From Carya illinoinensis (lineage: Eukaryota > Streptophyta > Magnoliopsida > Fagales > Juglandaceae): a DNA stretch of 64,000 nt. The position numbers and the translations under genes are program-made. Where the stretch lies: assembly GCF_018687715.1 (NCBI RefSeq), contig NC_056767.1:30510001-30574000 (forward strand), read 5' to 3'. Shown one piece after another: positions 33,904-58,478 of the stretch (the stretch's first letter is position 1; each line of letters opens with the position of its first letter). The notes under the pieces were generated by a model. The model made no database searches and was not told the DNA's origin. It saw only the letters and a program-made list of their open reading frames with translations.

Positions 33904-36900
33904 TTAGATTAGCAAATGTTGGATACAAGAGGGGATTCCCTCCAAACTGATGCTCTCCTCAGAGAGTTTAAGTGCATCCTTAGCTAAACAATGGGCAACA
34001 CTATTACATATCCTAGACACGTGCAAAACAGACCAACTTTTCATAGACTTAAGCAAGGATCTGGTGTCCTGAATAAACATTCCTGCGCAGCTCCAATTCA
34101 GCTCTTCACCCCTGATCTGTTGAACCACACCAAGTGAGTCCCCCTCGAGTAGAACATCCTGCAGATTTAGTTGGTTACACAGGATGACAGCTTTCAAAGC
34201 AGCAAAAGATTCAGCTAACAACGGGTCAGGGGGCAGGTCCCTTTGTGATCTAAGGGTGGCAACTACAAACCCATTCCAGTCTCTGATCACCACCCCTATC
34301 CCAACCTTGCACTGTGCTTTATCTACCGATGCATCCCAATTTGCCTTGAAAATATGCAGAGGAGGAGCTGACCAACTTCGGACAGATGGTGTAGCTGGTT
34401 TGTCCCTACTCACTTGGGTGCTGTTTGCTTCCTTGTAGTCGAGTGCCAGCTTGGTGGCAGTACTTACCACTGTCTCAGGGGCCTCATACCTGCCCTCAAA
34501 TACATATAAATTCCTTCTCCTCCATAATTGGTGAACTATGGATGCGAAGATGGGCATATCATTTTCGTCCAGTACTGAAAACATGTGGTCCACTATGCTG
34601 GAGAATGGAGACTCAACCACCCTCTCCTTCTGAAGTTTTCTCGAGCTAAGTCCCCATGCATCTTGAGCTGAGGGACATGACCATAAGGCATGTGTAGTCG
34701 ACTTTGAATCCCTGGTGCATATGGGACACAAACCTGACTCCCTTATCCTTCTCTTGTATAGGTTCTGGTTTGTGGGCAGTGACTCATGAGAAGCTCTCCA
34801 GAGTAGCATTTTGGTAGCATTTGGCACACCCAATTTCCACAGCCTGTGCCAGAAATCAGTACTCTTTGTTCTGCTGGATGCTTGCCCCTTTAAGCACACC
34901 TCCATCTCCCCTAGAAGATGATAAGCACTCTTGACTGTGAAGAGTCCATTCTTTGTGAGTCTCCATATAAGTTGGTCAGGGCTCCTTCTCAAGCTTAATG
35001 GGATCTTGCTGACAACCTCGGCTTCCTCCACCGATAGGACCTCCCTCAATAATGACCTGTTCCACGACATCTGTTGCTTGTCAATCAATTCACTCACTTG
35101 CCATCTAGAGTGCCTCTCACTTAGAGGGGATTGGACCCGATATGAAGAGGGTTGGGGTATCCACCTGTCTCTCCCTATGTAGATTGAGTCCCCATTCCCT
35201 ATTCTCCAGAAGAGACCTTCTTCCAGTACAGGTTTAGCCTCGATGAAACTCTTCCACAGATATGATGCATTGCTGCCTAGTTTGCTGCCCATGAAGTCAC
35301 TTCTTGAGAAGTATTTTGCTTTTAGCACTCTGGCTGCAAGGGAGTGAGGTTGCTGGATAATTCTCCAGCCCTGCTTTGCTAGAAGGGCCACATTGAAGTC
35401 ATTAAAGTCCCTATACCCCAGTCCCCCTGTGCTCTTTGTCTGTCCAAGCTTTTTCCATGGGAGCCACTGGGTTTTAACTTTCTCATCTCTGCTTCCCCAC
35501 CAGAACTGTTGCACCAGCTTGTTTATATTCTTGAGAATGGCCTTTGGGAGCTTAAACATGCTCATACAATAGGTTGGGATTGCTTGAACTATCGATTTTA
35601 GCAGAACTTCTCTCCCTGCCTGAGACATGAACTTAACCTTCCAATTCTGGATCCTGTTTCTAATGGAGTCCAAGATAGGCCTGAAAGCTGCCAATTTATG
35701 CCTTCCTACATACGAGGGTAGGCCCAGGTACTTCTCAAAACACCTTGCTTCCTTAACTCCAGCTGCAATGAGGATGGTTTCTTTGTTTTGTGCACTGGTG
35801 TTCTTGCTAAAGAAGATTGCTGTTTTGTCCATGTTTAACCTCTGACCAGATGCATGTTCATAGATGGTGAGGATCTTGATTAATCTGGTCCATTCCAGTG
35901 TATTGGCCCTGCAAAAGAGCAGGCTATCGTCTGCAAAAAAGAGGTAATTAACCAATAGAGAGCCCCTAGCAAAAGGGAACCCAGTAACTAAACCTTTCTC
36001 TTCAGCTTTATCCAGCATTCCACCAAGGACTTCAGAGCACAGAATGAAGAGGTAAGGGGAAAGGGGGTCCCCTTGCCTCAGCCCTCTAGTTGGGAGGAAG
36101 CTCTCTTGGGGTTCACCATTGATAAGGAGGGAGTAACTCACTGAGGTCACACATTCCATGATAAGCTTGGACCATGCTTCAGCAAAACCCATCTTTCTCA
36201 ACACAGCTTCCAAGAAGTCCCACTCTATACGGTCATAGGCCTTGCTCATGTCTAGTTTCAAGGCCATATATCCCTCTTTCTTGCTTCTCATCCTGTACTT
36301 CATTGAATGCATGGCCTCATATGCCACTATAATGTTATCTGAAATCAAACGCCCTGGGACAAAAGCACTCTGTGCTGGTGAGATTATGGATGGCAGGAAA
36401 GCTTTTAACCTGTTAGCTAAAACCTTGGCAACAATTTTGTAAAGAACATTGCACAGGCTTATGGGCCTGTACTCGGTGACTAATTCTGGGCATTTCTTCT
36501 TGGGAATTAAGACTATGTGCGTGTCATTTACCTCACCTATTCCTGTCCTGGTTGAGAAAAAATGCTTCACTGCTGAGAATAACTTGTCTCCCACTACTGC
36601 CCAGTTGTCCTGATAGAATCCAGCAGAAAAACCATCTGGCACTGGAGAGCTCAGAGGTTGCATCTCAAAAACTGCATTCTTAACCTCCTCAAAGGTGCAC
36701 TCCACTAGTAAATTCCTGTTCATCTCAGAGTTCACCATGGGCTCAACAGCTTGAAGAGCCTCATCAATTCCTCTCGGGTGAGAGGAACTAAAAAGGTCCT
36801 GATAGTACCTCTGGAAAAAAGAGCATATACTTCTATGATCCCTGGCATACTCTCCTCTCTCATTCTTCACCACTTTAATGGTATTATTTTGCCTTCTTTG

Positions 36901-38007
36901 GGATGCACATTTGTGGAAATATTTAGAGTTCTTGTCCCCTTCCTTTAGCCAGAGTTGCTTGGACCTTTGTCTCCATTTGATTTCATCTTCTGCCAGCATT
37001 GCATCCACTTCCCTTTGCAAATTCCTTATAGAGTCATTAAGGTCTCCTTGGTTTGATTCCTGCAACTGTCGAATTCTGTCACTCTTCTGCCTGATTAATG
37101 TGGTTTGGCTGACTGTATCAATTCTCCTCCATCTTCCCAGGTGGAGTTTGCAGTTTGCAAGGCCATAGTTGATGGATCTGAGTGAATGACCCCTGTGGGA
37201 AGCTTCCAACCAGGCTCTTTTTATTGTGTCCTTGCAGCCTTCTCTTTTGGACCAGGAAGCTTCATACCTGAAAAGCTTGTGACCCTTCCTCGACATACCT
37301 GTTCCATTGTCACATACAAGGAGCAAAGGAGAGTGGTCAGAGTTTAGGACAGGAAGGACATGCACTTCCCAGTTGCTGTAGAGTAATGGCCAAGTTGCAT
37401 TTCCCACTGCTCTATCTAACCTCTCTTTAGTGAAGTTGCCACCATCTCTTTTATTGCTCCAAGTGTACTTTGAGCCTCTATAACCCAAGTCACTAAGGTC
37501 ACATGCATCAAGTGCTTCCCTAAACCTCTCCATCTGAGAGAAAGGCCTAGAGGCAGCACCTGACTTCTCAGCCAAACTAAGGATTTCATTGAAATCCCCC
37601 ATGCAAAGCCATGGGGTGGGGTTCTCGGGCTTCAACATCCTTAATAGTTGCCAACTTCCTTTCCTTTTCTCCACTACTGGGTGCCCATAAAAACCTGAGA
37701 GGAGCCACGGCTGCCCTCCATGCTCAGATGTTACAGTTATTGCAATATGACTCCTGGAGTAAGACTGTAGCTGAGCCTTCACCTCATTTTTCCATAACAT
37801 TGCCAAACCACCACCTTTCCCAATACTGTCAACCACAAAACTCTGATCAAAACCAAGTTTGTTCCTAGTCTGTTCCATCCTCTCCCTCCTGCTTTTAGTT
37901 TCTGATAGGAACACTACTAGGGGGCACTTTTGCTTCACCAATGAGTGAAGCTCACGAACTGTCCGAGGGTTCCCAAGCCCTCGGCAGTTCCAGCTTAGAA
38001 TTTTCAT
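33904..38007 (-). CDS. LINE ORF2: endonuclease, reverse transcriptase, RNase H
   Basis: 1367 aa, uninterrupted. An APE-type endonuclease fills the first about 230 residues (ILSWNCRGLGNPRTV, SETKS, GDFNEIL near 139, SDHSPLL near 224). Reverse transcriptase follows, with SKAYDRIEWDFLE near 590 and YLFFADDSLLF, the FADD catalytic box, near 692. A zf-RVT region (FWHRLWKLGVPNATKMLLWR...CPIC) spans about 1050-1116. The end is a plant-type RNase H (NWDAS near 1224, AESFAAL, EGDSLGVV near 1290, SVAHCLAKDAL). All listed catalytic residues appear to be present, so the element could be autonomous. Start chosen at MKILSWN, standard for the family. Confidence 0.94.
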   Translation of the reverse strand: MKILSWNCRGLGNPRTVRELHSLVKQKCPLVVFLSETKSRRERMEQTRNKLGFDQSFVVDSIGKGGGLAMLWKNEVKAQLQSYSRSHIAITVTSEHGGQPWLLSGFYGHPVVEKRKGSWQLLRMLKPENPTPWLCMGDFNEILSLAEKSGAASRPFSQMERFREALDACDLSDLGYRGSKYTWSNKRDGGNFTKERLDRAVGNATWPLLYSNWEVHVLPVLNSDHSPLLLVCDNGTGMSRKGHKLFRYEASWSKREGCKDTIKRAWLEASHRGHSLRSINYGLANCKLHLGRWRRIDTVSQTTLIRQKSDRIRQLQESNQGDLNDSIRNLQREVDAMLAEDEIKWRQRSKQLWLKEGDKNSKYFHKCASQRRQNNTIKVVKNERGEYARDHRSICSFFQRYYQDLFSSSHPRGIDEALQAVEPMVNSEMNRNLLVECTFEEVKNAVFEMQPLSSPVPDGFSAGFYQDNWAVVGDKLFSAVKHFFSTRTGIGEVNDTHIVLIPKKKCPELVTEYRPISLCNVLYKIVAKVLANRLKAFLPSIISPAQSAFVPGRLISDNIIVAYEAMHSMKYRMRSKKEGYMALKLDMSKAYDRIEWDFLEAVLRKMGFAEAWSKLIMECVTSVSYSLLINGEPQESFLPTRGLRQGDPLSPYLFILCSEVLGGMLDKAEEKGLVTGFPFARGSLLVNYLFFADDSLLFCRANTLEWTRLIKILTIYEHASGQRLNMDKTAIFFSKNTSAQNKETILIAAGVKEARCFEKYLGLPSYVGRHKLAAFRPILDSIRNRIQNWKVKFMSQAGREVLLKSIVQAIPTYCMSMFKLPKAILKNINKLVQQFWWGSRDEKVKTQWLPWKKLGQTKSTGGLGYRDFNDFNVALLAKQGWRIIQQPHSLAARVLKAKYFSRSDFMGSKLGSNASYLWKSFIEAKPVLEEGLFWRIGNGDSIYIGRDRWIPQPSSYRVQSPLSERHSRWQVSELIDKQQMSWNRSLLREVLSVEEAEVVSKIPLSLRRSPDQLIWRLTKNGLFTVKSAYHLLGEMEVCLKGQASSRTKSTDFWHRLWKLGVPNATKMLLWRASHESLPTNQNLYKRRIRESGLCPICTRDSKSTTHALWSCPSAQDAWGLSSRKLQKERVVESPFSSIVDHMFSVLDENDMPIFASIVHQLWRRRNLYVFEGRYEAPETVVSTATKLALDYKEANSTQVSRDKPATPSVRSWSAPPLHIFKANWDASVDKAQCKVGIGVVIRDWNGFVVATLRSQRDLPPDPLLAESFAALKAVILCNQLNLQDVLLEGDSLGVVQQIRGEELNWSCAGMFIQDTRSLLKSMKSWSVLHVSRICNSVAHCLAKDALKLSEESISLEGIPSCIQHLLI

Positions 38008-39455
38008 GAGGGTGGGCAGGGCTGCATAGCAGCCACTGCCCCTGCACTAACTACCTCTCCCCCTTCCTCATCAGCTAACCTTAGTTTTTTCCTAACACCA
38101 GATCCTGTCTCAATCAGGGCCTTCCTTTTCTGGGCTTTGTCAATTTGCTCAAGGCACATCAGCCCATCCTTAAGATGCTCCATGTTGTTCTTTGGGCCCA
38201 CTCGGGCTCTCAGTTTCCATCTCCTGTTGGTGGGTGACCTTTTGCACCCCACAGGACTCTTCTTGCTTTTCTGCCCCCTAGGAGAATTTACCTTTCCTTT
38301 TGCAGGAGAGGATTGCTTTGGGGATTTGGCCTTAACTTTAAGGCTTTGCTCGACCAACCTGTAAGAGTTTTTCACAGAAAAAGGAAGTTTTTGGCTCTTG
38401 TGACCTGACTTGTGACCTGCTGTCCCATGATGGGACAGAAATACACCACTTTGCACCTCTTGGTTCCCCCTGTCCTTGGTAGCCTCTGAACTGTGTAGCA
38501 GGCTGCAGGCCTGTGCAGGAGGGGAATTGATATGCTCACTGGACAAAAGATTGGACTGTAGGATATTGTCTGGTGGTTCCTGCCAGGTGATCTCCTCCTC
38601 TGGTGGTGGCTGAAGCTTGCCATTGCAACCCTGTGGAGTTCCTCCCTCGTGTCTATGACCTTGTGATGGAGACTCCTGTGAAGGGGAAGAAGGTGACCCC
38701 CCATACTTCTTCACCAGGTGATGATGATGGGCAGGAGATGCCCTCAGCCAAGGTCCAAACTGCTCTTGGGGTTGAGATGCCAAGTTGAAGTTAGGACACT
38801 TGCCGTTTGGATGCTTCAACAAACCACACTTATAACACATCGTGGGAAGACGTTCATATTTGAAATAAGCCCAGCATTGTTTGCCTTCCAGATTGATCAT
38901 TCTGCCTCTCTTGAGAGGATTAATAATGCTTATCTCTACCCTTATTCTAAGGAAGCTCCCCCATCCATATCCCTGGTCATCCACTTCTACTAGATGCACC
39001 CTGCCTATAGTTTCGCCTACTTTCCTCCCCACCATCTCGTTCATCCCTGCAAACGGGAGGTTATGTATTTGTACCCAAAAAATTTCTGTGTCGAACTGTA
39101 CCTCATTTGGGGTCAACACACCTTCAAACTCCTTGAGACTAACCAGGTGGCGATCAAAGGACCAGGGTCTTCCCTGGAGAACCTTCTCCTTATCTATAAT
39201 AAGTTGGAACTCGAGCAGAAACTTGTTGGGTCCTAAGTCCCTGTATGATATCCATCCATCTGTGTTCCATACTTTGGACATAGTGGACTTAAATGCCTCC
39301 CTGTTAGCATAACGGTCATTGAGGACCATAGCCAGGAGACAATGGTGTCCTCTGAGCTTGGTAGCTGTGACTGCATCTTCTGGAAGTTGGAGCTCTTGTT
39401 GCTCTTCTTCAGTAAGGTTAAGACTACACCACCTCTGTGAGATGTCATCCTCCAT
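38004..39455 (-). CDS. LINE ORF1: DUF4283 / zinc-knuckle RNA-binding protein
   Basis: 483 aa. A DUF4283-type N-terminal domain (about residues 30-190, with GHHCLLAMVLNDRYANRE and GRPWSFDRHLV) is followed by a CX2CX4HX4C zinc knuckle (CYKCGLLKHPNGKC, about 206-219). The C-terminal tail is basic and low in complexity. It is the nucleic-acid-binding partner of ORF2 in plant L1 particles. No stop or frameshift was found. Its TGA overlaps the ORF2 ATG in the tetranucleotide ATGA. Confidence 0.9.
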   Translation of the reverse strand: MEDDISQRWCSLNLTEEEQQELQLPEDAVTATKLRGHHCLLAMVLNDRYANREAFKSTMSKVWNTDGWISYRDLGPNKFLLEFQLIIDKEKVLQGRPWSFDRHLVSLKEFEGVLTPNEVQFDTEIFWVQIHNLPFAGMNEMVGRKVGETIGRVHLVEVDDQGYGWGSFLRIRVEISIINPLKRGRMINLEGKQCWAYFKYERLPTMCYKCGLLKHPNGKCPNFNLASQPQEQFGPWLRASPAHHHHLVKKYGGSPSSPSQESPSQGHRHEGGTPQGCNGKLQPPPEEEITWQEPPDNILQSNLLSSEHINSPPAQACSLLHSSEATKDRGNQEVQSGVFLSHHGTAGHKSGHKSQKLPFSVKNSYRLVEQSLKVKAKSPKQSSPAKGKVNSPRGQKSKKSPVGCKRSPTNRRWKLRARVGPKNNMEHLKDGLMCLEQIDKAQKRKALIETGSGVRKKLRLADEEGGEVVSAGAVAAMQPCPPS

Positions 39456-39616
39456 TGTTCAGACAGAACTCTACAAGCTTACGCCTAAGAGACACCAGCT
39501 TAGTCTCAGGACTAAGCAGAAAACCTCTACCTTCCACAGGAGAGGACCTTATTTCAGCCCCAAGTTTGTATTGTAATTTTTCAGCTTCGGTCACTCCTTG
39601 ATGTGGCATGCTTCTT

Positions 39617-42600
39617 AAACACTAGATGAAGCAACAAGATAGATGAAATAATATCACCTTTGAACTGACATAAGTCTTCTTTAGCATTGTGATATTTTGG
39701 TTGAGACTGGCCAATAGCATCCATGGTTGTCCTAGCTGAACATAACAAAAAATGGGTGACCACGTAACTTTTCCAAATAGGTAATGAAGTTCTTAAGGCC
39801 TACAAGCTTCAAAGGGTTGTAAATTAAGGTAGAATTAAATAGCAGAGAAAAGCGTAAGTGTAAAAAAGGCAAATTAAAAACAGGAAACATTTGTAAGTGG
39901 AAAAAAGGCAAATTTGAAGTCTCTGTTTGAAATAGGTAAACATTTGAAATAGGAAAAAAGGCAAATAGGTAATGAAGTATTGGCAAGTTTGAAGTCTCTA
40001 TTTCCAGCAAATATTTGTAAATGGAAAAAAGGCAAATTAAAAACAGGAAAGAAGCATCAAGTGTACCAAAAAGGAAGGATATCAAATCACGTCGTCTGTT
40101 GAATGTGAGCGTGTTTGGAACTAAGGGTATCAAATCATGTTAATGGATTATGTTTATGTCATGTCAAAATATGTATATTATATTATATAGATTAACTATA
40201 ACACACTCTATTAAATTTATTATGTCAAAATCTTAAACTCTAATACGACCCATTAACATAATGAGTCGTGTCGTGTCAATCCGTTTTGACTTAATAGTGA
40301 ATATTACAAAATAGATTAACATGACACTATATAACTCGTTTCAAACTGTTTATATAAATAGGTTGAATAAGCTTGAAATTAACCCGTTTGACCTGATTAA
40401 ATTTAGCATAATTTTATCTAAATGTTAAAATCACAATAATTATAAAAATTATAAAATTAACTATAAGTCCAAATTAATAATTCAAACAATAAAAATATTG
40501 AAATAATTTTAATTTCAAGTATAAGGATATAATTGTAATTTTAACTTTCTTAACGTGTCATAACTAGTTAATCCGTTATCAACCTGTTAAATAATCGTGT
40601 CTTAACGGGTCAACCTGTATTGACTTGAACCCGTTAAGACTAAACTTTAACCCGTTATTTTCGTGTCGTGTTCGTGTTGGGTTAACAAGTCATATAATAT
40701 ATTGCCACCCCTAAATTTTACTCACTAATTATAGCTAAAAAATGTTTTCTCAATTTTTCTTTATTTGTTTAGTGAAAATTAAACTTCTTAAAGAAACATG
40801 AATTTGAAAAAAAATAAATAAAGAATAATATTATAATAACGATATTTAACGATGGTTATCATTATCAAATATTGTTCTCAAATAGGACTATGATATCTTT
40901 ACTCTTTAAAAAAAAACCACGACTTCCAAATTTATTCACGTGGACTCGGGTTGGTTTGAATGTCTAAATTCAAATTATCACATCGTATTTTATATAATTA
41001 TTATAATTATTATAAATTTCTATACAAAATATAATAAATAATTTCATTTTTTCAAATCTTAAAGTAAAATTAATATTAAAAAATTATATTATAATAACAT
41101 TTTATTCAATTTTCAATAAAACATCTCATCTCATATGAACTGTGTAACCAAACGATGTCTCAATTATTTCTCAAGACATTATTTCTTGACATTTTCCAAA
41201 TAGAAAATAAAATGGTAAGATGAATTACTTTTATACCTCTCTCCTATGCCCCTTTTAGCTCCCTCGTCTTTTAGACTGCTTTTTCTTTAATTTATTTTTT
41301 ATAAATAAAAAAAATTTAAAAAAAAAAAGGAAGAAGAAGAGAAAGTAGGACTTATTGTGTCTACAGCACCCCGACCTACACACTGATGTAGAGAAACTAT
41401 AATAGCGAGAAATATTAAATACAGTCACTTTTACATACTCATTGCGCACTCTATTAATACGATTGGTTGAATTAATTTTTTTTTAATTGAAGATTTTAAT
41501 ATGCTAGCTTCTATTTCAATAAGAGACCATTTATTTGTAAAAATCTATGTTTTCCCCTAAGCCAGAAAAATTGTGTTTGGTTAGTATGGTTACCCGATTA
41601 AAATTCTAGCCAAACAATAGTTAATCAATCCAACGATTTTTTCATAAGAAAATTTTTATTACGATTTTTGCGCCATCATTTTACTTGTAAATAAAACTTA
41701 AATCTTAGACCAATGAGAGCATACCCTCAAGACTATAAACTTTTCATTAATGAGTCGTGATCTTATTTATACTTAACAATTTAAATCTTGAGTTTTGCTA
41801 CATACAAGTACAGTCACGTATTAATCTGTGTACCAATATTAATTTATTCATACTTAAAATTTAAATTAACACTGTTTTCAATAAAATCTACTTTTTGATC
41901 AATCACATTACATTGGTACACAGATTAGTGCATAATTGTACTTCCAACTATATTTTTCCTTAAATCTTAGACCGGGACAACATACTCCAAGACAAATTAT
42001 TTGTCAATCAAAATTTTTTTATCTAATTATTACCTAATCATTATTTAAATACAAAAATCAATACAACTTTTATAAACTATTGAACAAAAAATAATCTTAA
42101 AAAATTATATTGAAACAACAATTTAACTTTACCTATCCACTTTCCCAAACTCCAATATAATACTTGTTTTAAAAAAGATTTTTATTCAAATATTTCCCTC
42201 TCATTTCCTAAAACTTAATTCCAAACAAATTCTCCTAATTCCCAAATATTTCCAATCATTTTTGGTAATCAAACATGCTCTTAATTGTCTTACTGTGGCT
42301 GTAAGCTTGTAAATGAACCAATTCATACGGTACAGTTGCTTGCCCGATAAATTCGAACCAAGCTCGACTCGTGAAAAAAATCCTAACTCAACTCGTTAGC
42401 TCGACTTAATTAATGCTTGTCCGTATTGAATAAAAATATTGACTCGACTTGGATTGATTACAACACTATCCCTACTACGGGTTTCTCAAGGGCTGTCTGT
42501 TAGGGTATCAACCAGGGATGCTAGGTGAAAGGAGAATAATATTATTTAAGTAGAAAACATAATGGAAGCAAAACTTTTTAAACATGCGCACAAGGCACAT

Positions 42601-42829
42601 GCCACAAAGCTTCACAAAAGAAACGAGTCGGGGGAGTCAGCAATATTCCTAGTTTGTGATCATTTACAATGCTCTAGTACGACCCCAGCATAAATACCAG
42701 AAACCACATCTGAGGAGGTCATAGAGTCAAAGAATATATGTATATATCTATAATCAGCTGAGATCCTGAATATTCTCATTAAGGGTAGCAACCAAAGAGG
42801 CAATATGTTTGTCACTTGTCAGTAGAAGT
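39617..42829. other. Spacer between the LINE and GFAT, MITE-rich
   Basis: No gene. A tract at 39830-40060 has repeated AAAAAAGGCAAATT units. A probable MITE at about 40127-40716 has ends TAAGGGTATC... and ...ATTGCCACCCCTA and inner AACCCGTT/ACGGGTT motifs. A MITE end with AACATCTCATCTCAT lies near 41115. The last part before 42830 is GFAT 3' UTR. Confidence 0.5.
41800..41950. mobile_element. Short MITE, second copy of the 17950 family
   Basis: Ends GTATTAATCTGTGTACCAA and TTGGTACACAGATTAGTGC are inverted. The core CATACTTAAAATTTAAATTA...GATCAATCACATTA is the reverse complement of the 17950-18085 core, with divergence. Confidence 0.6.
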
Positions 42830-56131
<13,302 letters not shown>

Positions 56132-57954
56132 TGTTCCCTTCTCGAGCTTCTTCGTTTTCTTCTCTTCTGGGTGGGGTGGGTTTAAGAGAGAAATTTTATT
56201 CTGAAGCAGGAGAAATGGGGACAGAGCCGGCGGACAACTCTGACTTTTTCGCGTCTGACCTTTCGCATGTGCCGTGGCGTTACATTGATTGAAGGGGCTT
56301 TCTTGTCATTCGAGTGTGCATCAAGGTGCTGACGTGGCTGGACTTCGTTGGATGTATCAATATTAAAAAAGTCTATTTGCACTCGGGGGAGGGGAATCCC
56401 CATGTACACGTCCCTCCACGTGTACAAACAAACTCTGCATTTTATATTCACCATCTCACAGAGTCTTTACTCTCCCTCCCTTCCTACATCGCAGATTCGA
56501 ATCTGCTTCTCACAGACCACAAGCAATCCCCTTCAGACAACCCGCGAAGAGCTTCTCACAGGTTCTGCTTCTCTCTCAGACGTCTTCTCAACTTCGTCTT
56601 CTCATCTTGTTCTTCTCAACTTCGTCTTCGCATTCTTCCCAACCCAAACCCCCTAACCCTAACTTTAGGTTTGAATTCTTTGGATTTTCTTGGTCGGTTT
56701 GAGAGTTAAAAAAATAGTAACTTTGGGTTTGTATCTGAACGGCTGGGTTTCTTCAGCCTTGTTTACGATGTGTGCTTCTTTCAGCTGTTTTTTCGTTGCA
56801 TAGCATGAATCGGGAGAAATATTTTACATCATGTTCATGTGTGTTTTGTTGATGTTTTCAGTGAAGAATTTATCTTTGCTGGTAATTAAATTGGGCTGGG
56901 TTGGTTGTAATTGTCAGTATCCAAAAACATTTTTGGTGAAAAGTCTTTGTTTTAATTCCACAAGCTTTTTGTTTGTTTTGGTGCTTCAATACTTCATCTT
57001 GAATCGAGAAGATGCTCCAGCTCGCCTAGCTCTGTTTTTTTCTCTAAGCTGAAAATGCCGAAAGCCACGAACAGAAATAAAAATCCCTGAAATGCAAACC
57101 AAAATAATTTCTCCCATGGTGCAAAAAAAGTTCAAATCTGGGTAAATTTCAGCATTTTAAATAAACATACAATAATTAGTTTAGTATGCAAACTGAATAA
57201 AACTCGTAATTTTAGTTTGATTGAATTTGTGAACTGGTCAAACTTAAAGATGACAGGTCTAGAACTCAAAAATAAAATTTTCTTCATACGCTCTAGTATT
57301 TTATTTACAATTTCATATTCAGGAACAAAAAACTCATAGAAGTCAGATAAGATATTAGCACTTGATGATAAAAAACAGTCTGGTAAAATGGCAACAATAG
57401 TGACACGTGATGGAATTTTCTCAAACCTCTGTTGAATCTTGGAGCCCAGGAACTCTTGATATGTCAACTTAAATGCAAGAAACGCATCAGGAATTCACAA
57501 AGAATGCAAAAAATACTTAACAATACATGCTTCTCAAAGCATGAAAAGCCAGTACCTAACAGAAAAACGTGCTTAATCAACTTACCCACGACAACGAGGA
57601 GACGACGACCACCGGCGGAGCTTTGGTTTGGTTTTACGACTACCACCAGTGCAGATTCGGTGGCTTTCTTCGGCTGGGTTTGGATCCTGCTTCAGGCGAT
57701 CTACTTCTCCTCAACCAAAAAAAATCTTTGCTTTCTCAATTCTTCAGTTTCCTGTTTTGGTTTTACACTTTCCCAGTTTTCCTATCATTTTGTGCTTTCA
57801 CGTGTTTCTGCCTTTTTTTGTTTTAATTGACGTGGCATTAAATAAATCTGTCGATTCCCCCCCGTGTACGCATGCCGTGTGCATGTAGAAGAGCTGATCA
57901 ATATTACTAGGGACAACCGTCCCATGTCCCCACCTCAGCCCCGCGGTCAGTCGA
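56132..57954. other. GFAT upstream region and spacer
   Basis: 56132-56220 is likely 5' UTR and promoter of GFAT. The C-rich stretch 56450-56660 (with AACCCCCTAACCCTAAC near 56645) and 57440-57830 hold short ORFs without recognised domains. It could be a non-coding transcript or an element; GACGTGGC occurs at about 56331 and 57830 near the two edges. No firm call. Confidence 0.4.
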
Positions 57955-58193
57955 TAATATTTAGGACTTTGCTACATATAGTCGTCACACGCAGTCGGCG
58001 TGCAGTCGGCTGTACGGAATGAATAAAAAAAATTATAAAATTTTTTTTTTATATTCAAGGGGACCTACATGAATTATAAAAAGTTATAAAAAGAATTTTT
58101 TTTTTCATGTAGGTCCCGTATTAATTTTTTTTTTACAGCCGACTGCACGCCGACTGCATTTCCCGACTGCAAAAAGTATTTCTCTAATATTTA
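57955..58193. mobile_element. Mutator-type MITE with 9-bp TSD
   Basis: TAATATTTA at 57955-57963 and 58185-58193 flanks 221 bp. The last 22 bases of each roughly 51-bp TIR are a perfect inverted match (CAGTCGGCGTGCAGTCGGCT); the outer part is imperfect. The 9-bp TSD points to MULE transposase. The interior has a short inverted GGACCTACATGAA / TTCATGTAGGTCC pair. Confidence 0.88.
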
Positions 58194-58478
58194 TATAAAA
58201 AAAATTGAAAAACCAGAAACAAAATGCGGTAATGAGAGAAATTCATCGATACAAGCTCTGCTACCAGCAGAATAATTGATTCAGAGAATAATAGACCTAA
58301 TGGTGAGAAAACTAAAGCACCATGTAGATCTTTTAAAGTTGAAGAAAATATTGAAAATAGACTAAATCCTATAGAATCGATGATATTAGTGTCGGAACAT
58401 CTCAGAATGTGCAAGTGGATGATGATAATATGATTAAAGAGCCAAAATAAGGGATATAGTTACTTTTCTTGAAGATTT

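Larger units (their letters stand above)
33863..39616 (-). mobile_element. Full-length L1-type LINE with intact ORFs
   Basis: GATGTGGCATGCTTCTT is perfectly duplicated at 33863-33879 and 39600-39616 (17 bp). Between them are 5720 bp on the minus strand: about 144 bp of 5' UTR, ORF1 (39455-38004), ORF2 (38007-33904) and a very short 3' UTR ending in poly(A) next to 33879. Target-primed insertion, full length and a perfect TSD indicate a recent event. It sits between the HDC1 and GFAT genes. Its 3' end (TTGAATTCCACTTTC plus poly(A)) differs from the LINE tails in the HDC1 introns, so it is another family. Confidence 0.93.

Noticed and set aside
34184..37868. Plus-strand ORFs opposite LINE ORF2
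   Set aside because: Shadow frames of an intact 1367-aa ORF.
38137..39312. Plus-strand ORFs of up to 143 aa
   Set aside because: Shadow frames of LINE ORF1; no conserved domain.
56645..56662. Telomere-like CCCTAACCCTAA
   Set aside because: Only about two units; common in plant promoters (telo-box) and not a telomere.
56450..57830. Possible gene with several 60-130-aa plus-strand ORFs
   Set aside because: No domain, no consistent exon chain; C-rich simple composition. Left as upstream spacer.
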